This document shows, one piece after another, positions 1 to 10,878 of a stretch of DNA of 64,000 nt (its first letter is position 1; the number at the start of each line of letters is the position of its first letter). The DNA is from Sitta carolinensis. Lineage: Eukaryota; Chordata; Aves; Passeriformes; Sittidae. The notes under the pieces were generated by a model. The model searched no databases. It was not told the DNA's origin and saw only the letters and a program-made list of their open reading frames with translations. The stretch spans positions 30,794,690 to 30,858,689 of the forward strand of contig CM063289.1 in NCBI GenBank assembly GCA_032173965.1, given 5' to 3'. The position numbers and the translations under genes were made by a program.

Positions 1-740
1 GAACCCTGCCACCAGCAGGACCCTTCCCCTTGCAGGGACCCTGGGTCAGCTCTGACAGCTCCTGGTGCCCCTGGGAGCCACTCACACCGAGCTCATTACT
101 CCTGGGGCGGAATATCCACTGTATCCACCTTTCCACACATCCTGGGAACATTAACACACAGGTTTAATCAGGAATCTCCGGGTAGGAGCCTGGAAATCGA
201 GGCACGGTCTGGCACCCCCAGAGGGCTGGGGACAAGATTCCAAACGTGTGGCACCATGCAGGAGAGCACAGCCAGCTGTGTCAGCCTCCTTGGGTGAGGA
301 AATCAGCACAGAAACACCAGCAGCACAGAAAATACCCCCACACGGCCCTCACAAGGCTCCTGCTCCTTCCAAATGTCACTCCTGGGCAGCTTCTCACGAG
401 TATTCCCATTTTCTCACCGTTCCCGGCAATATACCCGAGGGTTCTGTGCAAACCTGGCCAGCAGCAGCACCTCTGGGTCACAGAACCAGGGAAATGGGTG
501 AAAAACGATTTCCCTGGCAGCTGTTAGGAAAGGACGAGGATGCTGCCTGTGCAAGGCTCCCTTAGGAGAGGTTTGTCCCATATCCCAGCAGGATTCCAAT
601 GTCTCCCATAAAGCCCCGCACGGCTGGGGGACCCGGCACACCCAGGGTGAATGATTGCCCTGGATTATTCATCTTTTGGAACCACAGCGTCTCTGTGTTT
701 GCCCTGCCAGGCTCAGACTCCTTGGGCAGCTGCTGGGTTG
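1..740. other. Intron 6, single-copy sequence
   Basis: Moderately GC-rich, no exon, no clear repeat family. The last NEGR1 exon was searched for here and not found. Confidence 0.5.
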
Positions 741-743
741 AAC

Positions 744-1120
744 CCCTGGATCCTGGTGTGTTATTGATCCCTGGATCCTGGGTGTGTTATTGATCCCTGG
801 ATCATGGGTGTGTTATTGATCCCTGGATCATGGGTTTGTTATTAATCCCTGGATGTTTGGTTTGTTATTATTTCCTGGATTCCTGGCTTTGTTATTGAAC
901 CTGGATTTTGGTTTTTTCATTGATCCCTGGATCCTGGGTGTGTTATTAATCCCTGGATCCTGGGTTTGTTATTAATTCCTGGATTCTGTGGCTTTTATTA
1001 ATCCCTGGATCCTGGGTGTGTTATTGATACCCTGGATCTGGTGTTTTTATTAATCCCTGGATCCTGGGTGTGTTATTAAACCCTGGATCTGGTGTTTTAT
1101 TAATCCCTGGATCCTGGGCA
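744..1120. repeat. Minisatellite, ~29-bp unit
   Basis: About a dozen diverged copies of a unit of the form TTATTGATCCCTGGATCCTG plus GGTGTG. Several copies carry BamHI-like GGATCC. Lies in intron 6. Confidence 0.9.
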
Positions 1121-1203
1121 CATCTGTGGGGTCTGCAGGCAGGGACAGGATAAACTCTGTGTGCTCTGGATGTGAGCAGCCCCCAGCCAGCACCTGCCCA
1201 CCT

Positions 1204-1578
1204 GCTTGGGATGGGGGATCCCAAGCTCCCCATCTCACAGCACGGGGTCCCACTGGGGGTTTGGGATCCCCTCCCATGTCCCTGCACCCCGGGGGGTTTC
1301 CTATGGGATGGGGGATCCCAAGCTCCCCATCTCACAGCACGGGGTCCCACTGGGGGTTTGGGATCCCCTCCCATGTCCCTGTACCCCGGGGGTTTCCTAT
1401 GGAATGGGGGATCCCACAGCCCCCAACTCACAGCACGGGGTCCCACTGGGGGTTTGGGATCCCCTCCCATGTCCCTGTACCCCCGGGGGTTTCCTATGGA
1501 ATGGGGGATCCCCCATCTCACAGCACGGGTCCCACTGGGGGTTTGGGATCCCCTCCCATGTCCCTGCAGCCCCGGGGG
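1204..1578. repeat. Minisatellite, ~95-100-bp unit, four copies
   Basis: Four copies built around CATCTCACAGCACGGGGTCC, then CACTGGGGGTTTGGGATCCC. The unit length keeps frames open, which explains the proline- and glycine-rich frames on both strands. Confidence 0.92.
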
Positions 1579-2848
1579 CTCCCCCAAAACGGGGCTCCCG
1601 CATGGCCAGTGCCCCCGTGGGGCTGTGCCCAGCTCAGCCTGCAGCAGCCCCCGAACCAGGGCAGCGATTCTATTTTAACGCCCCTCAAGTAACAAGCGAG
1701 GCCACACTTAACCCCACGTTTGGCTCCCGAGCGCTGCCGCCGAGCAGAGCTCGCAGCTCCCTCGCACATACCTGAACCAGCACATATGGTCCCCTCTCAC
1801 TGCCAACAGCACGAAATGCAAGAGCTTCACAGGAAAAAAATCCTGCTGAAGGATTAAGGAGTCCACGCTTAACGAGTTGCTACCCTGAGAATTATTGTTA
1901 ATTTTTTTTTTTTGTAGGTTTTTTTAAAGGGACAGTGCTTCTGGATAGTATTAATGTGATTTATAAGCAAAGGATAAACGTCACCAAATGATCCTCATTC
2001 CCAACCAAAACCCAGATCACCACCTTTAGGACAGCCCTCCCTGTTTGGACTGCATTAAAATGATCACAGTATGAAATAAATCATTCCAGCCTGGTCTTTG
2101 AGTCAAACCTCTGAGCCGACCTCCCCCTTTTTCCTCCCGAGGTCAGGAGTACACCCACAACTCCAGATTTTCTCTCAGACCATCCTGCTCCCCCCATCCC
2201 CTCTTTCACGATGGAGAACATCTATTTTCATGGTTTGTACCAATGCACTTGGTGCTGCTATGACATTTTCAACCTCTGCTTCTCCACGTGTTTTTCAAGG
2301 GTGTCTACAAGGCACCTCACAATTCAAGATGGAAAAAAATCCTGGCAGCAGCTCAGAGACAGATTCATCTCTGCTCTGTTCAAACGGAGCCAGACCTTCC
2401 TTTTACCTGCTCTGAATTGCAAATACACCAAATTCCAGCTCCTTCTGCCTTAATACTCCTTTGTTTTCACTTGCATTTCCTGGTTAAAATAAGTGTAACG
2501 TCGTTCCCACTTTGGTAATGATCCCTCGAATATTAAATAAATGGCAGCAAAGGCTCCCTGTTATTTTGTGCCTGTTCCACCTCTCCTGCAGGAATTTAGA
2601 ACCTCCTGACAGCACTCATCATATGGGGAGGAGGAAATTTCATGGCTGGAAGGCAATAATTGTGGGATTTAAGCAACTGAACCTCTGCATTTGCACGCAG
2701 TGAGGAATGTCTTTATGTGTAGGATACACCCTGAGTTTTGTCTCTCTCTTATCACCATCGGAACAGAGCAGCACCAGAGCTCCTCCACAAACACCTTTGG
2801 ATCCACCAGCAGCAGGCTGAACGTCCAACAGCAGTGAAATGCCACCAA
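1579..2848. other. Intron 6, single-copy sequence
   Basis: No exon or known element recognised. There is a T-run near 1901 and a moderately AT-rich stretch at 1790-2080. Short open frames here have no recognisable domain. Confidence 0.5.
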
Positions 2849-3905
2849 GCCACAGCTAAAACCTTCCCAGAGAGCTCTTGGAGACCCACTCTGAATAACA
2901 CACAGCTAAAAACCCTCCCAAAGAGCTCTTGAGACCCACTCTGGTAACACACAGCTAAAAACCTTCCCAGAGAGCTCTTGGAGACCCACTCTGGGTAACA
3001 CACAGCTGAAAATTCCCCCCAAAGAGCCTTGGAGACCCACTCTGGGAAACACACACCTAAAAACCCTCCCAAAGAGCCTTGGAGACCAACACTGAATAAC
3101 ACACAGCTAAAAACCTTCCCAGAGAGCTCTTGGAGACCCACTCTGGTAACACACAGCTAAAAACCCTCCCAAAGAGCTCTTGGAGACCAACACTGAATAA
3201 CACACAGCTAAAAACCCTCCAAAGAGCTCTTGGAGACCCACTCTAAGTAACACACAGCTGAAAATTCCCCCCAAAGAGCTCTTGGAGACCCACTCTGGGT
3301 AACACACAGCTACAAACCCAAACAGCACTTGGAGATACACTCTGAGTAACCCACATTTGCACACCCTCCCAGACAGCTCTTGGAGACCCCTTCTGAGTAA
3401 CCCACAGCAAAAACCCTCCAAAGAGCTCTTGGAGACCCATTCTGAGTAACCCACAGCAAAAACCCCTCCCAAAGAGCTCTTGGAGACCCATTCTGGGTGA
3501 CCCACAACTACAAACCCTCCCAAATAGCACCTGTAGACCCATTTTGAGCAACCCACATTTACAAACCCTCCCAAAGCGCTCCTGGAGACCCATTCTGGGT
3601 GCCCCACATTTACAAACCCTCCCAAGCAGCTCCTGGGGCCCCTCTGGGCACCCCATATTTACAAACCCTCCCAAACAGCTCTTGGAGACCCATTCTGAGT
3701 GACCCACAACTACAAACCCTCCCAAATAGCACCTGTAGAACCATTTTGAGCAACCCACATTTACAAACCCTCCCAAAGCGCTCCTGGAGACCCATTCTGG
3801 GTGCCCCACATTTACAAACCCTCCCAAGCAGCTCCTGGAGCCCCTCTGGGTGACCCAGACCTGAACCCCCTCCCAAGCAGCTCCTGGAGCCCCTCTGGGC
3901 AGCCT
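2849..3905. repeat. Minisatellite, ~58-62-bp unit
   Basis: About 17 copies of a unit with CAAAGAGCTCTTGGAGACCC, then ACTCTGGGTAACACACAGCT. The array drifts gradually from AACACACAGCTAAAAACC at the left to CACATTTACAAACC at the right, a sign of local spread of variants. Confidence 0.92.
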
Positions 3906-4157
3906 CCACACCAAGCCCCCAGCTCTTCTCCTCCTCCACCGCTCACTGTCCTCTCCTGGGGGTCCACCTCCCTGCACCAGCCCGGAGCAGCCAGGGTGGG
4001 AGGGAGCCCTGGCCATCCCAGCTGCCAGCTCAGGGCGTTCCTGGGGCCATGCTGGGGGTCTCTGCCCCAGCAGGGTGGGCTTGGCTGGGGTCTCTGGCAG
4101 AGCCACAGCCCCCTGAGCCCCCAGAACGCTCCCAGGGTCGCTGTGGGGAGTAACAGC

Positions 4158-4460
4158 CTGACAGGATTTCCTGTTTAGAACATGATCAAACTCCACTTTA
4201 CTCCAACAACTGAGCCCTTTTGTACCTTTTTGGCCGGGCCACTGTCATTGTAGGGAGTGACAGAACTCTTCACACACATTGGCCAAAGCTGAGAGACACC
4301 AGAGAGTCCATCCCCAGAAAGAACCCAGAACATTCCTTACAGAAACCATGGCAATGTTTGTGTTCCAGCAGGGAGAACCAAGCCTTCCAAACCCAAAACA
4401 TCACGAATAGAACTTAGAAACTGAGAGACTGCAGGCCCAGGAAAAGCAGACTGCACCCAG
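4158..4460 (-). mobile_element. LTR-like element, copy 1 (solo LTR fragment)
   Basis: Read on the minus strand it starts TGCAGTCTGC and runs to about 4158, just beyond the exon 6 donor. It matches 45062-45332 over 271 bp (4190-4460) with three differences by eye, and is a relative of 10879-11679 and 42693-43011. There is no internal retroviral coding sequence, so it is probably a solo LTR. No target-site duplication could be made out. Confidence 0.6.
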
Positions 4461-4528
4461 AGCCCAAAGCCTTGCCCAGCAGGAGCTCGGGGCCGCCACG
4501 AGCGCGTTCCCGGGGACGCGGGGGGAAC

Positions 4529-4590
4529 AAACTCTGCTGGGAACAAACTGTGCTGGGAACAAACTGTGCTGGGAACAAACTGTGCTGCTC
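4529..4590. repeat. Short tandem repeat, 16-bp unit
   Basis: Four copies of CTGGGAACAAACTGTG, 67-128 bp beyond the exon 6 donor in intron 6. Confidence 0.85.
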
Positions 4591-4656
4591 CTTGGGACCA
4601 GGGCTGTGGGGAGCACCGAGCCTGGGCGTGGATTGCCACAGGTCCCCGTTACTTAC

Positions 4657-4808
4657 GGTTGAGAGGCAGGCTGGCATTGGTCGTCCCTAGCTTGTTGGCA
4701 GCGACACAAGTATAGTTGCCAAAGTGCTCTTCTGTCACATTGGTAACAGTAAGAAGGGATCTTGTACTATAATTTTTAATAGTGATTCCTTGTTGACCAT
4801 TGATCAGT
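4657..4808 (-). CDS. NEGR1: NEGR1 exon 6 (second half of Ig domain 3)
   Basis: The 152-nt exon encodes 50 full codons with one base over at each end. It carries [33 protein letters not shown] with the second Ig3 cysteine, and [14 protein letters not shown]. Four potential N-glycosylation sites are visible (NYS, NVT, NYT, NAS), as in other IgLONs. The acceptor is CTTTTTGCTTTCTAG and the donor is AACC|GTAAGT. The final C should join the next exon (Pro-Pro-Ser... in mammals, leading to the GPI signal), which is not in the 4.66 kb that follow on the minus strand. The exon is AT-richer than exons 3 and 5. A 16-bp repeat and an LTR copy (4158-4460) start shortly beyond the donor. Confidence 0.96.
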
Positions 4809-5186
4809 CTAGAAAGCAAAAAGAAAATGTCTATAACTCACATTACCACAACCAAGGTTTATTTTTCTTTTTCACAGCTCTCTTCTCTACCCTGGTTTTG
4901 CCGACAGCCCTGGGAGCGCCCAGAGCTCTTTGCGAGCTGCCAGTGCCTGTGCTGAGCACGATTCCTGGAGTTTTGGAGAGGCCCAGGTGCCTGAAACTGT
5001 GGAATTTCAGGAGTTGAGAGGTGCCACGGCCAGCCCTGGACCTGGTGCTGCCTGCAGCTGAGGGGGAGTGGGGCACAGGGACTGCTGGGGCACAGCCAGG
5101 GTTAAACCGGGGCAAAGCCAGCTGGGAACCAAAGCACCCTCCCTGGGACACACAGGGCTCCTGGCTAATCTTCCCACGAGGGATTT
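4809..5186. other. Intron 5 next to exon 6
   Basis: Holds the polypyrimidine tract and acceptor of exon 6 (minus strand), then single-copy GC-rich sequence. Confidence 0.6.
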
Positions 5187-5375
5187 TTCAGCCTCTGGAG
5201 CTTGTCGTGTGCTTGCACAGCTCTGGCTGGTGGCAGGTGGGGGTTAGGAGCCAGAAATGAGAAGCCATGGGATTGTGACCACTGTGACCGTGGCTTTTGC
5301 AGCCTGTGGAGTTTGTCCTTGCACAGCTCTGGCTGGTGGCAGGTGGGGGTTAGGAGCCAGGATTGTGGCCCTGGT
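5187..5375. repeat. Tandem duplication, ~120-bp unit, two copies
   Basis: Two copies share TTGCACAGCTCTGGCTGGTG and GCAGGTGGGGGTTAGGAGCC. The second copy lacks part of the spacer. Confidence 0.85.
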
Positions 5376-6242
5376 TTTGTTTGTGGGGCTCTACAGCAGC
5401 AAATGAGCCTTGCAATTAGGGACAGAATGCTCCAGCAGCGCTGCTGAGGCAGCAGCCTGGGCAGGAACAGGTAATGAAGCACAGGAAAAAGCCAAATTAG
5501 GACTCTTTTCACCCAGCTTTGAGCTGCCCACCCCAAATGCAGAGGAGAAATGCAGGTGCTTGGTACAAAGCCATGTCAGGAGCACTGCTGGGCACCAGGA
5601 CACAGCAGGAGAATCAACTTTTTTAATGATGTTGTCGTAGGCAAACCACGTCTGATCAAACAAGGAGACGAGAAGGGGAACTGTGTTATTAAAAACCTGC
5701 TACAGTTATTACTCATAATTCCCTCTATTTCCCATAAGGAGCAGGGGTTTGGATTAAGAATACAATTTTTGCCTGCTATATTGAAGGATATAATCATATA
5801 TCCTGGGAATTATTGCCATCTTCCACCGTTCTGTCTGAAAGCCCTGGCAAATCTGCCATTAATTGCACTCGTGCAGGTTGTGGACTGAACATTGCTCAGG
5901 GCTGGGGGAGTTTCTCTGCTGCCCCCAGAGCCCTGCAGAAGAGCTGCTCTCACAGGGAATTCTCCTCCCTGGGCTGCTGCAAAGGTGTCACTTTGAAAAT
6001 ACAACTTTCTGAATGTCTTCATATTTGTGAAACAGATTCCCACGAGTCGTAAGAGAAACAAAAATTGGTTTCATTTAACGGACTTTCTAATGTGACCAGT
6101 GAGGTCAGAGAGGCAGTAACCTCATTCTCCAATCCCTGGTCATTGTCCTGACTCTATAAATACTAACATCAAGAAATAAACTGCCTTCTTTTGTACCCTG
6201 ACACTAGACTGGGTCAGTGACATCCTTTTTGTGTTTTATAAT
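5376..6242. other. Intron 5, single-copy, partly AT-rich
   Basis: No exon found. The stretch 5600-5860 and 6040-6220 is AT-rich and non-repetitive and could be ancient intronic sequence. Confidence 0.5.
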
Positions 6243-6412
6243 GGTGCTGCTCACAGGGAGCTCTGCTCCTGGGCAGGTGGGATTGCTGGAAAGGGCTCTG
6301 CTCTCACAGGGAGCTCTGCTCCTGGGCAGGTGGGATTGCTGGAAAGGGCTCTGCTCTCACAGGGAGTTCTGCTCCTGGGCAGGTGGGATTGCTGTAAAGG
6401 GCTCTGCTCTTC
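6243..6412. repeat. Tandem repeat, ~58-bp unit, three copies
   Basis: Three near-identical copies with CTGCTCCTGGGCAGGTGGGA and TTGCTGGAAAGGGCTCTGCT. Confidence 0.92.
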
Positions 6413-6589
6413 CAGCCCAGGGCTGAGGAGAGGATGTACCACACCCCATGGGCACAAAAGCATAGAAAAATGGGCTTGAAGTGCCTGGTTTGGGGTGAAC
6501 ACTGCTCTTGGAAGGTTCAGCTTTTGTCCAGGAAGGGAAAGCTTCTGTGCCAGGTGGAGATTTGTCCCTTCAGCCTTTGCACCTGGATG

Positions 6590-6725
6590 TTCTCCTCTAA
6601 ACCCAGCAGGCCAGGCTGGAATTGGGGCTGGACACTGGGACAGTGGCAGGGGTCCCTGCCATGGCAGGGGGGCACTGGGTGGGCTCTGAGCTCCTCTCCA
6701 ACCCAGCCTGGGCTCCTGTGCTTTG
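6590..6725 (-). mobile_element. CR1-type LINE fragment
   Basis: On the minus strand it reads as the typical avian CR1 3' region: cccagtgcccccctgccatg, then GGCAGGGACCCCTGCCACTG and a CCCCAATTCCAGCCTGG block. Truncated at both ends. Confidence 0.65.
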
Positions 6726-6887
6726 CTCCAGCTCTTTCCAAGCCAGCCCCAGCAGAGTTGGAGCTGCACCATCTCCATCTCAGCTGTAGGCTCACCTCCT
6801 TTCTCCCCAAGAAGAGAAGGAGCGTTGGGATTTTTGCCATGCCCTGGCACGGGTGACATCTGCCTCAAAGCAACAGGGAGTGTCTGC

Positions 6888-7515
6888 TTGCTGTGACCTG
6901 CTGTGACCTGCCGTGTCCTGCCATGCCCTGCCATGTCCTGTCATGTCCTGCTGTGTCCTGCCATGTCCTGCCGTGTCCTGCCATGTCCTGCCATGTCCTG
7001 CTGTGTCCTGCCATGTCCTGCCGTGTCCTGCTGTGTCCTGCCATGTCCTGCCGTGTCCTGCTGTGTCCTGCCATGTCCTGCCGTGTCCTGCCATGTCCTG
7101 CCATGTCCCTCCATGTCCTGCCGTGTCCTGCCATGTCCTGCCGTGTCCTGCCATGTCCTGCCATGTCCCTCCATGTCCTGCCATGTCCTGCCATGTCCTG
7201 TCATGTCCTGCTGTGTCCTGCCATGTCTTGCCGTGTCCTGCCATGTCCTGCCATGTCCTGTCATGTCCTGCTGTGTCCTGCCATGTCTTGCCGTGTCCTG
7301 CCATGTCCTGCCGTGTCCTGTCATGTCCTGCTGTGACCTGTCATGTCCTGCCGTGTCCTGCCATGTCCTGCCATGTCCTGCCATGTCCCTCCATGTCCTG
7401 CCATGTCCCTCCATGTCCTGCCATGTCCTGTCATGTCCTGCCGTGTCCTGCCATGTCCTCCATGTCCTGCTGTGTCCTGCCATGTCCCTCCATGTCCTGC
7501 CATGTCCTGCCATCA
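6888..7515. repeat. Minisatellite, 10-bp unit TGTCCTGCCA
   Basis: About 62 uninterrupted copies with a small set of variants (CCATG, CCGTG, CTGTG, TCATG, CCCTCC). A 10-bp period returns to frame every 30 bp, so all frames stay open as 10-residue repeats; this explains the long frames on both strands and does not argue for coding. Confidence 0.97.
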
Positions 7516-7839
7516 CCTCCTGCCAGCCCCAGCCCTGCCTCTGCTTTCACCCCAGCACCTGCACGCTGCTTTAATTGATGAAGCCATGCTAATGAGTTTT
7601 GTTATTTCAAACGTAACTCTTGTTTGCTTTGGGAAGGAAAAGGGAAATTAATATTTTAATATTTTATTTCAGTGACTTCTGGGTTTGTTCCCCGTGGCTG
7701 TTTAATGCCTGAGTTCTAATTTCTGTAAGCCCAGAGCACAACCTGAGAGCAGGCGTGGGTTCAGAGCTGGCACATCTGCTCTCCACAGGGAACCCTCAAC
7801 AATTTTAAAGCCACACACCTTTCTAACACCCCATCCCTG
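7516..7839. other. Intron 5, single-copy sequence
   Basis: Includes an AT-rich stretch at 7570-7720. No exon or element seen. Confidence 0.5.
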
Positions 7840-8110
7840 GCAGTGCCCCTGGATCCCAGGCTGTGTCCCTAGATCCCTGGAGTGTCCCTGGGTCCCTGGA
7901 GTGTCCCTGGGTCCCTGGAGTGTCCCTGGATCCCTGGAGTGTCCCTGGGTCCCTGGCTGTGTCCCTGGATCCCTGGAGTGTCCCTGGATTCCTGGTAGTG
8001 TCCCTGCATCCCTGGCATTGCCCCGGGGTCCTTGGAGTGTCCCTGGGTCCCTGGAGTGTCCCTGGGTTCCTGGATCCCTGGCATTGCCCCTGGGTCCCTG
8101 GAGTGTCCCT
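7840..8110. repeat. Minisatellite, ~19-20-bp unit
   Basis: About 14 copies of GTCCCTGGAGTGTCCCTGG with single-base variants. It runs into the CR1 3' end at its right, whose own sequence (ccctggcattgccc) resembles the unit, so the array may have grown out of the CR1. Confidence 0.9.
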
Positions 8111-8268
8111 GCATCCCTGGCATTGCCCTGGGGTCCTTGGAGTGTCCAAGGCCAGGCTGGACAGGGTTTGGAGCACCCTGAGACAGTGGGAGGTGTCCCT
8201 GTCCTTGTCCCTGCCCAGGGCAGAGGGTTGGAAAGGGATAAACTTTAAGATGCCTTCCAACATGCCAG
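8105..8268 (+). mobile_element. CR1-type LINE, 3' end
   Basis: Reads AAGGCCAGGCTGGACAGGGT, TTGGAGCACCCTGAGACAGT, GGAGGTGTCCCTG and ends near ATGCCTTCCAACATG, which follows the classic avian CR1 3' terminus. Confidence 0.8.
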
Positions 8269-8811
8269 TTTTAAGATATTTTTGTTAACTTCTCCCCCAG
8301 ATTTTCTGCAGCTGTCCCCAGCCTGTGCAGCAGCTGCTGACCAGTTCCCCTGGGCAGCAGTGGTTAGGCAGCGTTGGCCCTCCCTGCCCCAAAGAGCAAT
8401 AACTTCACCCCAGGGCAGTCTCTCACTGCCTCTGTGTGTTGCTTTGTGATGTTTTTATGATGAGGTGATCCCTGGAGCCTGGGAATGCTGGGTTTGGATT
8501 TCCATTAATCTCAGTAACAACAATGCAGTTTCCACCCCCAAAGCCTTGTTCCAGACACTGAACGCACAGCTGTGACTCCAGGGCTAACTCCCACTGCTAA
8601 TTTACTGAGCAATCCATCCAGATTGCCAAGGAAGAGGAGCCCCAGTCCCAGAGGATCTCACAGAGTGGGCTCCTCTCTCTTGTGTTAGCAGAGACTCCCA
8701 GGGTGTGAGTTCAGCCCGGGCTGTGCCTGCAAATCACCCGCAGGGAAGGGCAGGAGCTCCTGGGAGCTCCCTCTGAGGGCTGAACCTTCTCAGCTCTGCA
8801 CCTGAGCAGTG
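8269..8811. other. Intron 5, single-copy sequence
   Basis: No exon, RNA gene or repeat recognised. Confidence 0.5.
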
Positions 8812-9236
8812 CCTGAGCCCGTCCTGGGCTGGCCAAGGTCCACCTGGGCTGGCCAAGGTCCACCCTGGGCTGGCCAAGGTCCACCCTGGGCTGGCCAAGG
8901 TCCACCCTGGGCTGACCAAGGTCCAACCTGGGCTGGCCAAGGTCCAACCTGGGCTGGCCAAGGTCCACCCTGGGCTGGCCAAGGTCCACCCTGGGCTGGC
9001 CAAGGTCCACCCTGGGCTGACCAAGGTCCAACCTGGGCTGGCCAAGGTCCAACCTGGGCTGGCCAAGGCTCATCCTGAGCTGACCAAGGTCCACCCTGGG
9101 CTGACCAAGGTCCAACCTGGGCTGACCAAGGTCCAACCTGGGCTGGCCAAGGCTCATCCTGAGCTGGCCAAGGTCCAACCTGGGCTGGCCAAGGCTCATC
9201 CTGAGCTGGCCAAGGCTCATCCTGAGCTGGCCAAGC
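8812..9236. repeat. Minisatellite, ~21-bp unit
   Basis: About 20 copies of CTGGGCTGGCCAAGGTCCAAC, with a variant subset GAGCTGGCCAAGGCTCATCCT at the right end. The 21-bp period keeps frame, hence the long minus-strand frame. Confidence 0.95.
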
Positions 9237-10617
9237 TGGCTGCCATCATCCAGAGGCAGAGGGGAGACACTGGCTCCAAAACCAGCCAAAAAAAAAAGAA
9301 ATACCAATGTGTATTTTCCTCTCTCCTGCAAGGGGTGGGGCTCAGAGCTCCCCAGCACCTTTGCAGCCGTGTCCCAAGGAGAGCTCAGCACCCTCCGAGC
9401 TAGGAGGGACCCCCAGGATCACCAAACTCCTGGAAGGATGGAGCGTTCCATTTAACCCGATGTTTGACCCCAGGGCCCAGAGCTTTCCGTGCCGGGGTGG
9501 AGCTGCCCCCGAGCAGGGGCAGGAGCAGAGCTGGGCTGCCCTGGGATGCTCTCCTTGCCCTCCCTGCTGCTGCCCTGGCACTGAGTGTGCTCAGCAGGGA
9601 GGGCTGCGGGCAGAGCTATAAACAGAAAGGTGATCAGCGTGCTGGGAGCTGCTAATTGAGCCCAGAGTGCCAAAACCTGCTCTGAGCTATCCCCACAGAG
9701 AGGGAGTTGGTGCTGCAGCCGCCCCCGGGGTGGGCACAGCACAGCCACGGGCATGGGATGCAGATGGATTGCACCACGAGAGCAGAAACATCCCCGCTCC
9801 CTGCAGGGAGGATCAGCCTGGGAGAAGCTTGAGGGTCTGGTGGGATGCAATGGCTCAGCAAAGAGGGAGGAGGACAGCAGCTCGAGCTGCAGGAGGGGAG
9901 CAGCTGAGAAGGGAGCTGACAGATGGCTTTCTGTGAAAAAGGGTCATTAATATTCTCCTGCCAGCTCCCAGGTTTAATGGGATGCTCGAGCTGAAAATCC
10001 CAGCACTTGGAAGCTGGGAAATTCCTGAAGCTTCCCAGCTACAAGGGACAATCTCCACGATATCCACAATATCCGATCTTGCATCGGCGAGTGGACCCAA
10101 CAGGAACGAGCCCAAGGCAAGAGGTGTGAGCCAAGGTGTCCTGTTGGGAAGGGAATCCCCTCCCTGCCTCATGAGCTGCCCTTGGTGACCCTGCAGGGAG
10201 GCTGCTGCCACCCCCAGCCCCGTGCCCCCGCAGGACAGGGGGCTCACACACCCCCAGAGCACTCGGGCAGGCTCGAGGGAGGTTTTGGGGGTCAGTGCTG
10301 CCCTGCCCTGCAGAGCCCTGCTGGCCCCGGGGCGCACCCAGGCACAGCCCAGAGCTCCGAGCCTCGCCGGCAAAGGGGAGGACAGCAAACCCAACCAAAA
10401 CCCTCTCTGCACCTCTCCCCAGCGCTCTCCTGGCCACCACCCTGCTAAGGCTGGGATTGCTGCAGCACGGCCGGGCTGGGCTGGTGCAATTCCCACTCTC
10501 CCAGAGCAGGAGCTGCAGCCCTGGGGCAGCTCTGGGAGCTGGGCTGGGCTCCCCGGGGCAGCCCCAGCCTGGCAGCAGCCCTGGCACACGAGGGGTGGGC
10601 GAGCAGTGGCTACTTAC
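9237..10617. other. Intron 5, GC-rich single-copy sequence
   Basis: GC-rich sequence between the minisatellite and the exon 5 donor. Long open frames here lack domains or start context. No exon found. Confidence 0.5.
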
Positions 10618-10738
10618 TTCCTCTCTCCTCTGTACCACTCAAAGAGCGGGGCAGGCACTCCTGCACCTTCGCAGCGGATCAGGCCGTTCCCTCCAAGCAT
10701 CACACCGCTGGATTTAAGTTCCTGAATTGTGGGGGCAA
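10618..10738 (-). CDS. NEGR1: NEGR1 exon 5 (first half of Ig domain 3)
   Basis: The 121-nt exon (phase 1 in, phase 0 with two bases over out) encodes FAPTIQELKSSG, LIRCEGAGVPAP with the first Ig3 cysteine, and LFEWYRGER with the core tryptophan. The acceptor is CTTATCTTTCAG and the donor is AGGAA|GTAAGTA. The two overhanging bases join the A of exon 6 to give Lys-Leu. The GVMLGGNG stretch differs from the mammalian sequence, which is the normal variable part of this domain. The acceptor lies about 140 bp from an LTR-derived array (10879-11679) that carries AATAAA signals in the same sense as the gene. Unlike exons 3 and 4 it is not a multiple of three. Confidence 0.95.
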
Positions 10739-10878
10739 CTGAAAGATAAGAACCGTGAAACGGACATTGGCATCGGGATAGGCAGGTGACCCCACTCTGC
10801 TCCTGGCCAGGGCTGCCCTCCAGGGCACGGTGGGGGTCCCACCCTAGGGTGGGGGTCCCACCCTGAGCGCGTGGCGAG
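10739..10878. other. Intron 4, acceptor region of exon 5
   Basis: Contains the exon 5 acceptor and polypyrimidine tract on the minus strand, and a small GGTGGGGGTCCCACCCT duplication at 10829-10862. Confidence 0.7.

Noticed and set aside
1..4656. Search for the last NEGR1 exon (GPI-signal exon)
   Set aside because: No minus-strand segment encoding the expected Pro-Pro-Ser-Thr-Ala-Gln-Tyr-Gly start was found. It must lie beyond the left end.
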